64,000 nt of DNA, taken from contig NZ_CP113097.1 of assembly GCF_026625125.1 (NCBI RefSeq), positions 1,798,001 through 1,862,000 on the forward strand. Direction: 5' to 3'. Below, in pieces: positions 9,294 through 21,528 of the stretch. The translations under genes were made by a program, and so were the position numbers. How positions within the stretch are numbered: position 1 is the first letter of the stretch; each line of letters starts with the position of its first letter. The stretch is from Pseudomonas putida (lineage in GTDB: Bacteria; Pseudomonadota; Gammaproteobacteria; Pseudomonadales; Pseudomonadaceae). Below the pieces are notes generated by a model, which was not told the DNA's origin, searched no databases, and saw nothing but the letters and a program-made list of their open reading frames with translations.

Positions 9294-9328
9294 CCGGGGG
9301 GTGGCGACCAATTACGCCCCGGTTTTTT
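9294..9328 (+). terminator. Orphan intrinsic terminator-like hairpin
   Basis: CCGGGG (9294-9299) and CCCCGG (9317-9322) flank a 17-base loop and are followed by six Ts. It reads on the plus strand, but the gene to its left (moxR) runs away from it, so it has no obvious upstream transcript. Confidence 0.4.
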
Positions 9329-9435
9329 ATGCGCATCGAAAGGTCGCACTATCCGCATGCCATTGCGGTGTTCTCTGATTTGCGCTGGCGGTGATCTGGC
9401 GCTTGCTTGTGCCCTTCGAATCATGAAGGCGCGTG

Positions 9436-10743
9436 ATGATGAGCAAGCAGTCCGCTGTGCCTGCCCCGGTTACCGTGCGGGTGGGCGTTTTTTTCGACGG
9501 CACCGGCAACAATCAGGGCAATGCTGCACCCTTGGCCGCCACCGGCCACGGCTGCGCAGGGGGCAGTTACGCCAATGCGCGCAGTAACATTGCCTTGCTG
9601 CACGCGCTTTATCCCTGCGGGCCCGTGCACGGGCAGGTCCATTTCAACGTGTATGTGGAAGGGATCGGTACAACCCACGGTGGCCCTGACTCGCCCTTCG
9701 CCCAGGCGACGGGGCGCGGAAGCGCGGGGGTGGCGGCGCGAGTAGAGCAGGCGCTGGCAGAGGTTGGCAGGCAGCTGCGCGATTATCGGGCTGAGCATCC
9801 CCAGGTTGTACCCAACTGCATCGAATTCGACCTGTTCGGTTTCAGCCGCGGTGCGGCGGCGGCCAGGCACCTGGCCAATCGCCTGGGCACGAATGAGACG
9901 GGCCTGCCGGCTGAGCTGCACGGGCCGAGGGCGATCAACTTCATTGGCCTGTTCGATACCGTGGCGGCAATCGTTGCACCCTTGCGAGGCAGCTTCGGCC
10001 CAGCCAGCGATCGCCACGGTGGCTTGCGCCTCGGGCTGGACACGCGTGTCGCCCGGCAGGTCGTGCAACTGGTGGCAGGTGATGAGCAGCGCCACAACTT
10101 CCCGCTGGTGCGTAGCGACAACGACATTGTCGTGCCGGGTGTGCACTCGAATATCGGTGGCGGCTATGTGGAGCGCATGCGTGAGCAGGTACTGTTGTGC
10201 AAACCGCATTCGAGCCGGGTCGCGCACACGACACCGGCCCACTGCACGCGCGCCCATGCGGCAGTCACTGGGCTGCTGAGCTCGACCTTTGCAAGCGTGG
10301 TCGATCCGCGGCCCCGGCTGCTCAGCTGGGAGGTGCCGATCGAAGGCAGCCGAGCCAGGCGCGATACCCCGGAAAAGCAGGTGTACGCCGCTGTGTACCG
10401 AGAACGTGAAGTCAGTGGCCATCTTTCACGTGTGTACCTCAGCATCATGCGTGAACTGGCCGTGCGCGGTGGGGTAGCGTTCGCCCCTCTGGGCGGTGAC
10501 GATGCGCATCGCCTGCCGGCAGAATTGCTGCCTGTCAGCCGCAAGCTGCATGAGTTTGCCCTCGGTCAATGTGCGCAATTGCACCTGACGCCCCAGGAGC
10601 GAGCGTTGTTGCAGGCGAAATACGTGCACACATCGGCGCACTGGAACGCCGTGAAAGGGCTGGATAACAGTTCGCTGGACGCATTGTTCATCGACCGGCC
10701 GGGCAAGGCGGGCAGGGTGCTGCACAGGAACCCGGTGGGTTGA
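9436..10743 (+). CDS. DUF2235 alpha/beta hydrolase, T6SS Tle-like phospholipase candidate
   Basis: About 435 residues. Diagnostic DUF2235 motifs occur in order: FFDGTGNN near residue 20, the nucleophile elbow GFSRGA near 135-140 (serine about 137), LFDTV near 173, the GVHSNIGGGY motif near 235-244, and the C-terminal YVHTSAHWN. Many DUF2235 proteins are type VI secretion phospholipase effectors. No VgrG, PAAR, adaptor or signal peptide is encoded beside it, so delivery is unknown. Three starts are in frame (GTG 9433, ATG 9436, ATG 9439); GAAGG at 9425-9429 suits 9436 or 9439. It stands alone, divergent from moxR and convergent with the small gene at 10828-11184. Confidence 0.83.
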   Translation: MMSKQSAVPAPVTVRVGVFFDGTGNNQGNAAPLAATGHGCAGGSYANARSNIALLHALYPCGPVHGQVHFNVYVEGIGTTHGGPDSPFAQATGRGSAGVAARVEQALAEVGRQLRDYRAEHPQVVPNCIEFDLFGFSRGAAAARHLANRLGTNETGLPAELHGPRAINFIGLFDTVAAIVAPLRGSFGPASDRHGGLRLGLDTRVARQVVQLVAGDEQRHNFPLVRSDNDIVVPGVHSNIGGGYVERMREQVLLCKPHSSRVAHTTPAHCTRAHAAVTGLLSSTFASVVDPRPRLLSWEVPIEGSRARRDTPEKQVYAAVYREREVSGHLSRVYLSIMRELAVRGGVAFAPLGGDDAHRLPAELLPVSRKLHEFALGQCAQLHLTPQERALLQAKYVHTSAHWNAVKGLDNSSLDALFIDRPGKAGRVLHRNPVG

Positions 10744-10746
10744 CGT

Positions 10747-10771
10747 ACCTGCCGCCATTTCAAGGGCAGGT
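10747..10771. terminator. Hairpin downstream of the DUF2235 gene
   Basis: ACCTGCC (10747-10753) pairs with GGCAGGT (10765-10771) across an 11-base loop, starting three bases after the DUF2235 stop, in the convergent gap. No T-run follows. Confidence 0.35.
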
Positions 10772-10827
10772 CTCAAGCAGGCTTGAATGCGCCGACACGT
10801 CCACCGGGCGGTCGACGCGCCCGTCGT

Positions 10828-11184
10828 CTATCGAAGCTCGCTGACGAAGGTCCCTGTGCCATCCAGAATAGTGCGCAAGGTCAGCTCGACCTCTTCCAGG
10901 TCCGTCCCCGCCGACGTCAGCACGATCTCCAGGGTTTCGTCACCCTTCAACGCATCCCGATCCCCGGCTGCCACTTCGATCAGCAGGCGCTGGGCGCTCA
11001 AGGTCACTTTCAGGCCATCGAGGGTCGACGGTTCATCGTCCAAGGTCAGGTCCACGGTGTCCTCGTCCGGGTAGCGGGTGAGCAGGAACATCTGCCCTTT
11101 GTCGCTATGGCAGCACAAGGTCGCCATGTTGTCTTCCTCGTCATCGCAAGGGGTGGCGAACAGCAGGGCGGTGTGGATTTGCAT
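10828..11184 (-). CDS. Conserved hypothetical protein
   Basis: A 118-residue acidic soluble protein that I cannot assign. It starts MQIHTALLFATPCDDEEDN, has alternating beta-like segments (MFLLTRYPDEDTVDLTL, LLIEVAAGD, LEIVLTSAG), and ends in LRTILDGTGTFVSEL. I chose the ATG at 11182-11184; the only earlier start is a TTG at 11202 with no ribosome site. In P. aeruginosa, as I recall it, a similar-sized hypothetical gene (PA3069) sits between gdhB and moxR. This is therefore probably a conserved neighbour rather than an immunity gene for the convergent DUF2235 protein, though that is not excluded. Confidence 0.65.
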   Translation of the reverse strand: MQIHTALLFATPCDDEEDNMATLCCHSDKGQMFLLTRYPDEDTVDLTLDDEPSTLDGLKVTLSAQRLLIEVAAGDRDALKGDETLEIVLTSAGTDLEEVELTLRTILDGTGTFVSELR

Positions 11185-11231
11185 GAGGGCGGCTCGGGTC
11201 AATGGAAACGAAAGTGAATTCTGACAGCCTT

Positions 11232-11262
11232 GGGGGGATCGATAAACGTAAAGTTTCCCCCC
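11232..11262. promoter_or_regulatory. G/C-run inverted repeat upstream of gdhB
   Basis: GGGGGGA at 11232-11238 faces TTCCCCCCC ending near 11262, with an AT-rich 16-base centre. It lies in the divergent region between the small gene and gdhB, about 170 bases before the gdhB ATG. It could be an operator or a hairpin; there is no T-run. Confidence 0.25.
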
Positions 11263-11433
11263 CTTGACCGAAATTGTCGCAGCGCTGCAAGCGGTGATGA
11301 CCGATCAGTCGTTAAGCTTCCGCGAGCCCTGAACATTACCGTCCGGCTTGCCATGGGTTGGCTATCGTTGATCCGTGATCGTCGGACGTACGCGACGCTT
11401 CAACTATTACAAAGCCCAAGCGGAGTACCACAG

Positions 11434-14400
11434 ATGGCGTTCTTCACCGCAGCCAGCAAAGCCGACTTCCAGCACCAACTGCAAGCGGCCCTGGCGCAGC
11501 ACATCAGCGAGCAGTCCCTGCCACAAGTGGCGCTGTTCGCCGAGCAGTTCTTCGGCATCATTTCCATGGACGAACTCACCCAGCGCAGGCTTTCGGACCT
11601 CGCCGGCTGTACCCTTTCCGCCTGGCGCATCATCGAGCGCTTCGACCCCGAGCATCCACTGGTGCGGGTGTACAACCCCGATTACGAGCGCAATGGCTGG
11701 CAGTCGACCCACACCGTGGTCGAGGTGCTGCACCATGACCTGCCGTTCTTGGTGGATTCGGTGCGTACCGAGCTCAACCGCCGCGGCTACAGCATCCATA
11801 CCCTGCAGACCACCGTGCTGAGCGTGCGTCGTGATGCCAAGGGCAACCTGCTCGAACTGCTGCCCAAGGGCACCCAGGGCGAGGGTGTGTGCCATGAGTC
11901 GCTGATGTACCTGGAGATCGACCGCTGCGCCAACGCTGCCGAATTGACGGTGCTCACCCGCGAAATCGAGCAGGTGCTGGCCGAGGTGCGGGTGGCGGTG
12001 GCCGATTTCGAACCGATGAAAGCCAAGCTGCAAGAAGTCATGGAGCTGGTGGAGCGAACCGCTTTCGCGCCGGTTCACCATGAAAAGGATGAGGTCAAGG
12101 CCTTCCTCGAGTGGCTGTTGGACAACCACTTCACCTTCCTCGGTTATGAAGAATTCACCGTGCAGGCCGACAGCGCCGGCGGCCAGATGGTCTACGACGA
12201 GCAGTCGTTCCTTGGCTTGCCGCGCCGCCTGCGTGTGGGCCTGACGCCAGAAGAGCTGCGTATCGAAGACTACGCGGTGGCGTACCTGGCCGAACCGCTG
12301 CTGTTGTCGTTCGCCAAGGCCGCACTGCCCAGCCGGGTCCACCGCCCGGCCTACCCGGATTACGTCTCGATCCGCCAGCTGGACGCCGATGGCAAGGTGG
12401 TCAAGGAACACCGCTTCATGGGCCTTTACACCTCCTCGGTGTACGGCGAGAGCGTGCACGCCATTCCTTACATCCGGGTCAAGGTCGCCGAGGTCGAGCG
12501 CCGCTCCGGCTTCGACGCCAAGGCCCACCTTGGCAAGGAACTGGCGCAGGTGCTCGAAGTGCTGCCACGCGATGACCTGTTCCAGACCCCGATCGACGAG
12601 CTGTTCAGCACGGTCATGTCGATCGTGCAGATCCAGGAGCGCAACAAGATCCGTGTGTTCCTGCGCAAGGACCCGTACGGGCGCTTCTGCTATTGCCTGG
12701 CCTACGTGCCACGGGAAATCTATTCCACCGAAGTGCGGCAGAAGATCCAGCAGGTGCTGATGGAGCGCCTGAAGGCCAGCGACTGCGAGTTCTGGACGTT
12801 CTTCTCCGAATCGGTGCTGGCGCGCGTGCAGCTGATTTTGCGCGTCGACCCGAAGAACCGCATCGCCATCGACCCGCAGCAACTGGAAAACGAAGTGATC
12901 CAGGCCTGCCGCTCGTGGCATGACGACTACGCCGCGCTGGTGGTGGAAAACTTCGGTGAAGCCCAGGGCACCAACATCCTCGCCGATTTCCCCAAAGGCT
13001 TCCCGGCCGGCTACCGTGAGCGCTTCGCCGCCCATTCGGCGGTGGTCGACCTGCAACATGTGCTGGCACTGTCCGAAAGCAAGCCGCTGGCGATGAGCTT
13101 TTACCAGCCGCTGACGCGTCTGGGCGAACGCTTGCTGCATTGCAAGCTGTACCACGCGGACACGCCCTTGGCGTTGTCGGACGTGCTGCCGATTCTTGAA
13201 AACCTCGGCCTGCGCGTGCTGGGCGAGTTCCCCTACCGCTTGCGTCACGCCAGTGGTCGTGAGTACTGGATCCACGACTTCGCCTTCACGTACAGCGAAG
13301 GCTTGAGCCTGGACATCCAGCAACTCAACGACGTCCTGCAGGATGCGTTCATCCATATCGTCCAGGGCGATGCCGAGAATGACGCGTTCAACCGCCTGGT
13401 GCTCACCGCTGGCCTGCCATGGCGCGATGTGGCGCTGCTGCGCGCCTATGCCCGCTACCTCAAGCAGATCCGCCTGGGCTTCGACCTCGGCTACATCGCC
13501 AGTACCCTGAACAACCACACCGACATCGCCCGTGAGCTGACCCGGCTGTTCAAGACCCGCTTCTACCTGGCGCGCAAGCTCACGGCCGATGACCTGGACG
13601 ACAAGCAGCAACGCCTGGAGCAAGCCATCCTCAGCGCCCTGGACGATGTCCAGGTGCTCAACGAGGACCGCATCCTGCGCCGCTACCTGGACCTGATCAA
13701 GGCCACTCTGCGCACCAACTTCTACCAGCCGGATGCCAACGGCCAGAGCAAGTCGTACTTCAGCTTCAAGTTCAACCCTAAACTGATCCCCGAACTGCCC
13801 AAGCCGGTACCCAAGTTCGAGATATTCGTCTACTCGCCGCGGGTCGAGGGTGTGCACCTGCGCTTCGGCAACGTGGCACGCGGTGGCCTGCGCTGGTCGG
13901 ACCGTGAAGAGGACTTCCGTACCGAGGTGCTTGGGCTGGTCAAGGCCCAGCAGGTCAAGAACTCGGTGATCGTGCCGGTCGGTGCCAAGGGCGGCTTCCT
14001 GCCACGGCGTTTGCCGCTGGGCGGCACGCGTGACGAAATCGCCGCCGAAGGCGTGGCCTGCTACCGCATTTTCATCTCGGGCCTGCTCGACATCACCGAC
14101 AACCTCAAGGACGGCGGCGTGGTGCCGCCGGCTAACGTGGTGCGTCACGATGACGATGACCCGTACCTGGTGGTGGCGGCCGACAAGGGCACCGCAACCT
14201 TCTCCGACATCGCCAACGGCATCGCCATCGATTACGGCTTCTGGCTGGGCGACGCCTTCGCCTCGGGTGGCTCTGCCGGCTACGACCACAAGAAGATGGG
14301 CATTACCGCCCGTGGTGCCTGGGTGGGCGTGCAGCGCCACTTCCGCGAGCGCGGCATCAATGTGCAGCAGGACCCGATCACGGTGATCGGCGTCGGTGAC

Positions 14401-16299
14401 ATGGCCGGTGACGTGTTCGGCAACGGCCTGCTGATGTCCGACAAGTTGAAACTGGTCGCGGCGTTCAACCACCTGCACATCTTCATCGACCCGAACCCGG
14501 ACCCGGCCAGCAGCTTCGCCGAGCGTCAGCGCCTGTTCGACCTGCCGCGTTCGGCCTGGACCGATTACGACACCAGCATCATGTCCGAAGGCGGCGGGAT
14601 CTTCCCGCGCAGTGCCAAGAGCATCGCCATCACCGCGCAGATGAAGGAACGCTTCGCCATCGAGGCCGACCGCCTGACGCCGACCGAGCTACTGCATGCA
14701 TTGCTCAAGGCGCCGGTGGATCTGCTGTGGAACGGGGGTATCGGCACCTACGTCAAGGCCAGCAGCGAAAGCCACGCCGATGTTGGCGACAAGGCCAATG
14801 ACGCGTTGCGGGTCAACGGCAATGAACTGCGCTGCAAGGTGGTGGGCGAGGGCGGCAACCTCGGCATGACCCAGCTTGGCCGTGTCGAGTTCGGCCTCAA
14901 CGGCGGTGCCACCAATACCGACTTCATCGACAACGCCGGTGGCGTGGACTGCTCCGACCACGAGGTCAACATCAAGATCCTGCTCAACGAAGTGGTGCAG
15001 GGTGGCGACATGACCGAGAAACAGCGCAACCAGCTGCTGGGCAGCATGACCGATGAAGTGGGCGCGCTGGTGCTGGGCAACAACTACAAGCAGACCCAGG
15101 CGCTTTCGTTGGCGGCGCGTCGCGCCCGCGAGCGGATCGCCGAGTACAAGCGCTTGATGGCCGACCTCGAGAGCCGTGGCAAGCTGGACCGTGCGATCGA
15201 GTTCCTGCCAACCGAGGAGCAGTTGGCCGAGCGCCTGGCGGCAGGCCAGGGCCTGACCCGTGCCGAACTTTCGGTGCTGATTTCCTACAGCAAGATCGAC
15301 CTCAAGGAACAGTTGCTCAAGTCGCTGGTGCCTGACGACGACTACCTGACCCGCGACATGGAAACCGCTTTCCCGCCGTCGCTGGTCAGCAAGTTCGCCG
15401 AAGCCATGCGCCGCCATCGCCTGAAGCGCGAGATCGTCAGCACCCAGATCGCCAACGACCTGGTCAACAACATGGGCATCACCTTCGTCCAGCGGCTGAA
15501 AGAGTCGACCGGCATGAGCCCGGCCAATGTCGCCGGGGCCTATGTGATCGTGCGTGACATCTTCCATTTGCCGCACTGGTTCCGTCAGATCGAGGCGCTG
15601 GACTACCAGGTGCCGGCAGAAATCCAGCTTACCCTGATGGACGAGCTGATGCGCCTGGGCCGCCGCGCGACCCGCTGGTTCCTGCGCAGCCGGCGCAACG
15701 AGCAGGATGCCGGGCGCGACACCGCGCACTTCGGGCCCAAAATCGCCCAGCTGGGGCTCAAGCTCGACGAGCTGCTGGAGGGGCCGACCCGCGAACGCTG
15801 GATGGTCCGCTACCAGAGCTTCGTCGATGCCGGCGTCCCGGAGTTGCTCGCACGCATGGTGGCGGGTACCAGCCACCTGTACACGTTGCTGCCGATCATC
15901 GAGGCGGCAGACGTGACCGGCCACGAGCCGGCCCAGGTGGCCAAGGCGTTCTTCGCCGTGGGCAGTGCGCTGGACTTGACCTGGTACTTGCAGGAAATCA
16001 GCAACCTGCCGGTCGAGAACAACTGGCAGGCCCTGGCCCGCGAGGCGTTCCGCGACGATATCGACCTGCAGCAACGGGCCATCACCATCTCGGTGCTGCA
16101 GATGGCCGATGCCCCGCAAGACATGGATGCGCGGGTGGCGCTGTGGGCCGAGCAGCATCGGGTCATGGTCGAGCGCTGGCGCGCCATGCTCGATGACCTG
16201 CGCAATGCGACGGGAACCGACTATGCGATGTATGCGGTGGCCAACCGCGAGCTGGTCGACCTGGCAATGAGCGGGCAGGCGGTGGCGGTGCCGTCCTGA
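11434..16299 (+). CDS. gdhB: NAD-specific glutamate dehydrogenase, large class
   Basis: A 1621-residue enzyme of the roughly 180-kDa class that oxidatively deaminates glutamate to 2-oxoglutarate and ammonia. The long N-terminal half holds ACT-like regulatory segments. The catalytic GDH core begins around residue 800 (HLRFGNVARGGLRWSDREED at about 806-825), with VGAKGGF following, and NAD-binding VIGVGDMAGDVFGNG near 983. The ATG at 11434 has GGAG at 11422-11425 and matches the expected MAFFTAASKADF start; the frame is open further upstream but without conservation. It converges on ppsR with a shared strong terminator between them. Confidence 0.95.
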   Translation: MAFFTAASKADFQHQLQAALAQHISEQSLPQVALFAEQFFGIISMDELTQRRLSDLAGCTLSAWRIIERFDPEHPLVRVYNPDYERNGWQSTHTVVEVLHHDLPFLVDSVRTELNRRGYSIHTLQTTVLSVRRDAKGNLLELLPKGTQGEGVCHESLMYLEIDRCANAAELTVLTREIEQVLAEVRVAVADFEPMKAKLQEVMELVERTAFAPVHHEKDEVKAFLEWLLDNHFTFLGYEEFTVQADSAGGQMVYDEQSFLGLPRRLRVGLTPEELRIEDYAVAYLAEPLLLSFAKAALPSRVHRPAYPDYVSIRQLDADGKVVKEHRFMGLYTSSVYGESVHAIPYIRVKVAEVERRSGFDAKAHLGKELAQVLEVLPRDDLFQTPIDELFSTVMSIVQIQERNKIRVFLRKDPYGRFCYCLAYVPREIYSTEVRQKIQQVLMERLKASDCEFWTFFSESVLARVQLILRVDPKNRIAIDPQQLENEVIQACRSWHDDYAALVVENFGEAQGTNILADFPKGFPAGYRERFAAHSAVVDLQHVLALSESKPLAMSFYQPLTRLGERLLHCKLYHADTPLALSDVLPILENLGLRVLGEFPYRLRHASGREYWIHDFAFTYSEGLSLDIQQLNDVLQDAFIHIVQGDAENDAFNRLVLTAGLPWRDVALLRAYARYLKQIRLGFDLGYIASTLNNHTDIARELTRLFKTRFYLARKLTADDLDDKQQRLEQAILSALDDVQVLNEDRILRRYLDLIKATLRTNFYQPDANGQSKSYFSFKFNPKLIPELPKPVPKFEIFVYSPRVEGVHLRFGNVARGGLRWSDREEDFRTEVLGLVKAQQVKNSVIVPVGAKGGFLPRRLPLGGTRDEIAAEGVACYRIFISGLLDITDNLKDGGVVPPANVVRHDDDDPYLVVAADKGTATFSDIANGIAIDYGFWLGDAFASGGSAGYDHKKMGITARGAWVGVQRHFRERGINVQQDPITVIGVGDMAGDVFGNGLLMSDKLKLVAAFNHLHIFIDPNPDPASSFAERQRLFDLPRSAWTDYDTSIMSEGGGIFPRSAKSIAITAQMKERFAIEADRLTPTELLHALLKAPVDLLWNGGIGTYVKASSESHADVGDKANDALRVNGNELRCKVVGEGGNLGMTQLGRVEFGLNGGATNTDFIDNAGGVDCSDHEVNIKILLNEVVQGGDMTEKQRNQLLGSMTDEVGALVLGNNYKQTQALSLAARRARERIAEYKRLMADLESRGKLDRAIEFLPTEEQLAERLAAGQGLTRAELSVLISYSKIDLKEQLLKSLVPDDDYLTRDMETAFPPSLVSKFAEAMRRHRLKREIVSTQIANDLVNNMGITFVQRLKESTGMSPANVAGAYVIVRDIFHLPHWFRQIEALDYQVPAEIQLTLMDELMRLGRRATRWFLRSRRNEQDAGRDTAHFGPKIAQLGLKLDELLEGPTRERWMVRYQSFVDAGVPELLARMVAGTSHLYTLLPIIEAADVTGHEPAQVAKAFFAVGSALDLTWYLQEISNLPVENNWQALAREAFRDDIDLQQRAITISVLQMADAPQDMDARVALWAEQHRVMVERWRAMLDDLRNATGTDYAMYAVANRELVDLAMSGQAVAVPS

Positions 16300-16323
16300 T
16301 CGGTCAGCTGGTCAGCTGAAATG

Positions 16324-16357
16324 AAAAAGCCCCGGCAGTGATGCCGGGGCTTTTTTT
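16324..16357. terminator. Bidirectional intrinsic terminator between gdhB and ppsR
   Basis: AGCCCCGGCA and TGCCGGGGCT pair around the loop GTGA. An A-run precedes and a seven-T run follows, so it can stop transcription from both convergent genes. Confidence 0.9.
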
Positions 16358-16405
16358 GTCTGCGTTCCACCTGAGGGATGAGCGCGGCCCCGGTAGGGCC
16401 GGGCG

Positions 16406-17224
16406 TCATTTGAAGCGGCGCTCCACGCCTTTTTCCACCAGGATCTTCGCCGAAATCTCCTCTACCGAAAAATGCGTGGAGTTGATGTTGGGGATGTTCT
16501 CCCGCCGGAACAGGCTCTCGACCTCGCGGACCTCGAACTCGCACTGGGCAAAGCTCGAATAACGGCTGTTGGGCTTGCGCTCATGGCGGATGGCGGTGAG
16601 GCGGTCGGGGTCGATGGTCAGGCCGAACAGCTTGTTGTGATGCTTCTTGAGCACCGCCGGCAATTGCAGGCGCTCCATGTCGTCTTCGGTGAGCGGATAG
16701 TTGGCGGCACGAATGCCGAACTGCATCGCCATGTACAGGCAGGTCGGGGTCTTGCCGCAACGCGACACGCCGACCAGGATCAGGTCGGCCTTGTCGTAGT
16801 AATGGGTGCGCGCGCCGTCGTCGTTATCGAGGGCAAAATTCACCGCCTCGATGCGCTCCATATAGTTGGAATTGCCGCCAATGGAGTGGGACTTGCCGAC
16901 GGAATACGACGAATGGGCAGTCAATTCCTGCTCAAGCGGGGATAAAAACGTCGAAAAAATGTCGATCATGAAGCCGTTCGACGTCGCCAGGATCTCACGG
17001 ATGTCCTGATTGACGATGGTGTCGAAGATGATCGGGCGCATGCCGTCGCGCTCGGCGGCGGTATTGATTTGCTGCACCATCGTACGTGCCTTGTCGGGCG
17101 TATCGATGTACGGACGCGTGAATTTGTTGAACGGAATGCTATCGAATTGCGCGAGCAGGCTTTGGCCCAGGGTTTCGGCAGTGATGCCGGTGCCATCGGA
17201 GATGAAGAACGCGGTTCGTTTCAT
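16406..17224 (-). CDS. ppsR: PEP synthase regulatory protein (kinase/pyrophosphorylase)
   Basis: A 272-residue DUF299 protein that inactivates PEP synthase by ADP-dependent phosphorylation and reactivates it by phosphate-dependent removal. It begins [20 protein letters not shown] and has the P-loop GVSRCGKT at 152-159. The ATG at 17222-17224 gives the normal family length. It is divergent from its target gene ppsA, and both promoters must lie in the 175-base gap between them. Confidence 0.93.
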   Translation of the reverse strand: MKRTAFFISDGTGITAETLGQSLLAQFDSIPFNKFTRPYIDTPDKARTMVQQINTAAERDGMRPIIFDTIVNQDIREILATSNGFMIDIFSTFLSPLEQELTAHSSYSVGKSHSIGGNSNYMERIEAVNFALDNDDGARTHYYDKADLILVGVSRCGKTPTCLYMAMQFGIRAANYPLTEDDMERLQLPAVLKKHHNKLFGLTIDPDRLTAIRHERKPNSRYSSFAQCEFEVREVESLFRRENIPNINSTHFSVEEISAKILVEKGVERRFK

Positions 17225-17399
17225 TTGCGATCTGGGCCTTAAGCTGATGACGTTTCTTGGATATGATAAGTTCGGTTTGCCGAATGCGGCTGTCGGCATT
17301 CTCACTTATTTTCCAGGTACAGGCCACAAGCGTCCGGCCCAGTCAAAAGGCAGGCGGGCGCCCTTGAGCTTTTCCAACACAGTTAGTGGAGAGATCACC

Positions 17400-19775
<2,376 letters not shown>

Positions 19776-19785
19776 TGCAGTAAAT

Positions 19786-19822
19786 GCGGGGGCACCTCTG
19801 GTGTGCCCCCGCCTGGTTTTTT
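19786..19822 (+). terminator. Intrinsic terminator after ppsA
   Basis: GCGGGGGCAC (19786-19795) pairs with GTGCCCCCGC (19803-19812), followed by CTGG and TTTTTT. It lies ten bases after the ppsA stop. Confidence 0.85.
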
Positions 19823-19877
19823 CCAGGGCGAGTTCCAGCGATGGACCCCGCCCTTTTTTGTGCACCAAGCAAACCTT

Positions 19878-20870
19878 ATGCAAAGCAGCAGTGTTCTATT
19901 TCCCGTGGCCTTGCTCAGTGCCGAGCGCCGCGGCGACCTCAGTGAAGACGTCTACCGGATCAAGGCCGGCAACAGCCCTGATCCGAGCGTGGAGCTGGCC
20001 TTGACCCGCCTGGGCCTGGCGGACCAGGCGGGCGCCCAAGGCGTGCCGGTGATCCTCCTGCACGGCAGTTTTTCCAATCGGCGCTTCTGGTATTCGCCCA
20101 AGGGCATTGGCCTGGGGGCTTACCTGGTGCGTGCGGGTTTCGATGTGTGGATCCCTGAGATGCGCGGTCACGGGCTGTCGCCGCGCAACCACGATTGGCG
20201 GCACAACCGGGTCGCTGACTATGCCCGCTATGATTTGCCGCTGATCGCGGCCTTCGTTGAGGAGCAGTCCGGCACCGCACCTCACTGGATTGGCCATTCG
20301 CTTGGCGGTACCACCTTGGCGGCAGCGCTTGGCGGTGGTTTCCTGGATGCCAGGCAGGTCGCCAGTGCCGCGTTTTTCGGCACGCAGATCAGCCGGGTGT
20401 ACTGGCCGTTGAAGGTGCCGCCCGTGGCTTGGGGCGCCAAGCTGCTGCTCAAGCGTTGGGGGCAGATTTCCGGGCCGCGGTTCAAGCGTGGGCCTGAGGA
20501 CGAACCGATTGGTCTGGCGCTGGAAAGCATGCGTTGGCATGGCCTGTTTGGCCGCTTCGGTGACAAGGACAGTGACTGGTGGGCGGGGCTCGCGGAGGTG
20601 GATGTGCCGGTGCTGGCAGTGGCTGGCGCGGGAGACTTCCAAGACCCGGTGTGGGCTTGTCGCAAGCTGTTCGATCAGTTGGGGGGTGAGCGCAAGCAGT
20701 TCCTCAGGCTGGGCCGCGAGGAAGGCTTCGAGGCGTTCGGGCATGTCGACATGCTGGTGAGCAAGGCGGCGCAGGCGCAGGTGTGGCCATTGGTGGAGCG
20801 CTGGTTGCGCCAGCCGTTGCTGCCGGTGCACGAGGCGACCGTGGTTGCCGAGCCTGTGCCGGTAAGCTGA
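19878..20870 (+). CDS. Alpha/beta hydrolase
   Basis: A 330-residue single-domain hydrolase. VILLHGSFSNRRFW (59-72) supplies the oxyanion-hole HG, and GHSLGG at 139-144 is the nucleophile elbow with Ser141. A catalytic Asp is likely in AVAGAGDFQDPV, and the final His in FEAFGHVDML. Substrate unknown; the fold resembles lipase/esterase-type abH proteins. The ATG at 19878 follows the ppsA terminator, and upstream in-frame codons overlap that terminator, so they are not used. It is monocistronic. Confidence 0.82.
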   Translation: MQSSSVLFPVALLSAERRGDLSEDVYRIKAGNSPDPSVELALTRLGLADQAGAQGVPVILLHGSFSNRRFWYSPKGIGLGAYLVRAGFDVWIPEMRGHGLSPRNHDWRHNRVADYARYDLPLIAAFVEEQSGTAPHWIGHSLGGTTLAAALGGGFLDARQVASAAFFGTQISRVYWPLKVPPVAWGAKLLLKRWGQISGPRFKRGPEDEPIGLALESMRWHGLFGRFGDKDSDWWAGLAEVDVPVLAVAGAGDFQDPVWACRKLFDQLGGERKQFLRLGREEGFEAFGHVDMLVSKAAQAQVWPLVERWLRQPLLPVHEATVVAEPVPVS

Positions 20871-21009
20871 TTTTCTGCTGGTTGTGGTGGCCCGTGCGGG
20901 CCACGGCAGGCGAAATACAGATGACCGAGCAGTCCCGGATGACTGCGACAGCCTCCCCGGTGTAGCCTTGGCAGACACCCGCTTTCGTTGTGACTGACAG
21001 GAGCTTCCC

Positions 21010-21501
21010 ATGCAGCATTACGTAACGCCCGACCTGTGCGACGCCTACCCCGACCTGGTCCAGGTGCTGGAACCGATGTTCAGCAACTTCGGTGGCCGCG
21101 ATTCATTCGGTGGCCAGATCGTTACCATCAAGTGCTTCGAGGACAACTCGCGGGTCAAGGAGCAGGTCGAGCTCGACGGCAAGGGCAAGGTTCTGGTGGT
21201 CGATGGCGGCGGTTCGCTGCGCTGCGCGTTGCTCGGTGACATGCTTGCCGAAAAGGCTGCCAAAAACGGCTGGGAAGGCCTGGTGATCTATGGCTGCGTG
21301 CGTGACGTCGATGTGCTGATCCAGACCAGCGTCGGTGTGCAGGCGTTGGCCAGCCATCCGATGAAGACCGACAAGCGCGGCATAGGCGACCTCAATGTGG
21401 CCGTGACCTTCGCCGGCGTGACGTTCCGCCCTGGCGAGTATGTGTATGCCGACAACAATGGTGTGATCGTCTCGCCAAGCCCGCTGGAAATGCCGCAGTG
21501 A
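21010..21501 (+). CDS. rraA: RraA-like protein (ribonuclease E activity regulator / HMG aldolase family)
   Basis: A 163-residue protein of the RraA fold. It begins [15 protein letters not shown] and contains [18 protein letters not shown] and [10 protein letters not shown], the conserved GxxRD region. In E. coli RraA inhibits RNase E; related pseudomonad proteins with the same Arg-Asp can be 4-hydroxy-4-methyl-2-oxoglutarate aldolase/oxaloacetate decarboxylases, so the activity is not decided by sequence. The ATG has AGGAG nearby. The CorA-type gene follows after 27 bases, suggesting co-transcription. Confidence 0.85.
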   Translation: MQHYVTPDLCDAYPDLVQVLEPMFSNFGGRDSFGGQIVTIKCFEDNSRVKEQVELDGKGKVLVVDGGGSLRCALLGDMLAEKAAKNGWEGLVIYGCVRDVDVLIQTSVGVQALASHPMKTDKRGIGDLNVAVTFAGVTFRPGEYVYADNNGVIVSPSPLEMPQ

Positions 21502-21528
21502 TGCGCCGCACGCGCTGATGGAGCTTTG

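Noticed and set aside
11407..14478. A 1023-codon open frame antisense to gdhB
   Set aside because: Its composition (rich in Gln, His, Val, Leu) mirrors high third-position GC of the real gene; no domain, ribosome site or conservation is visible.
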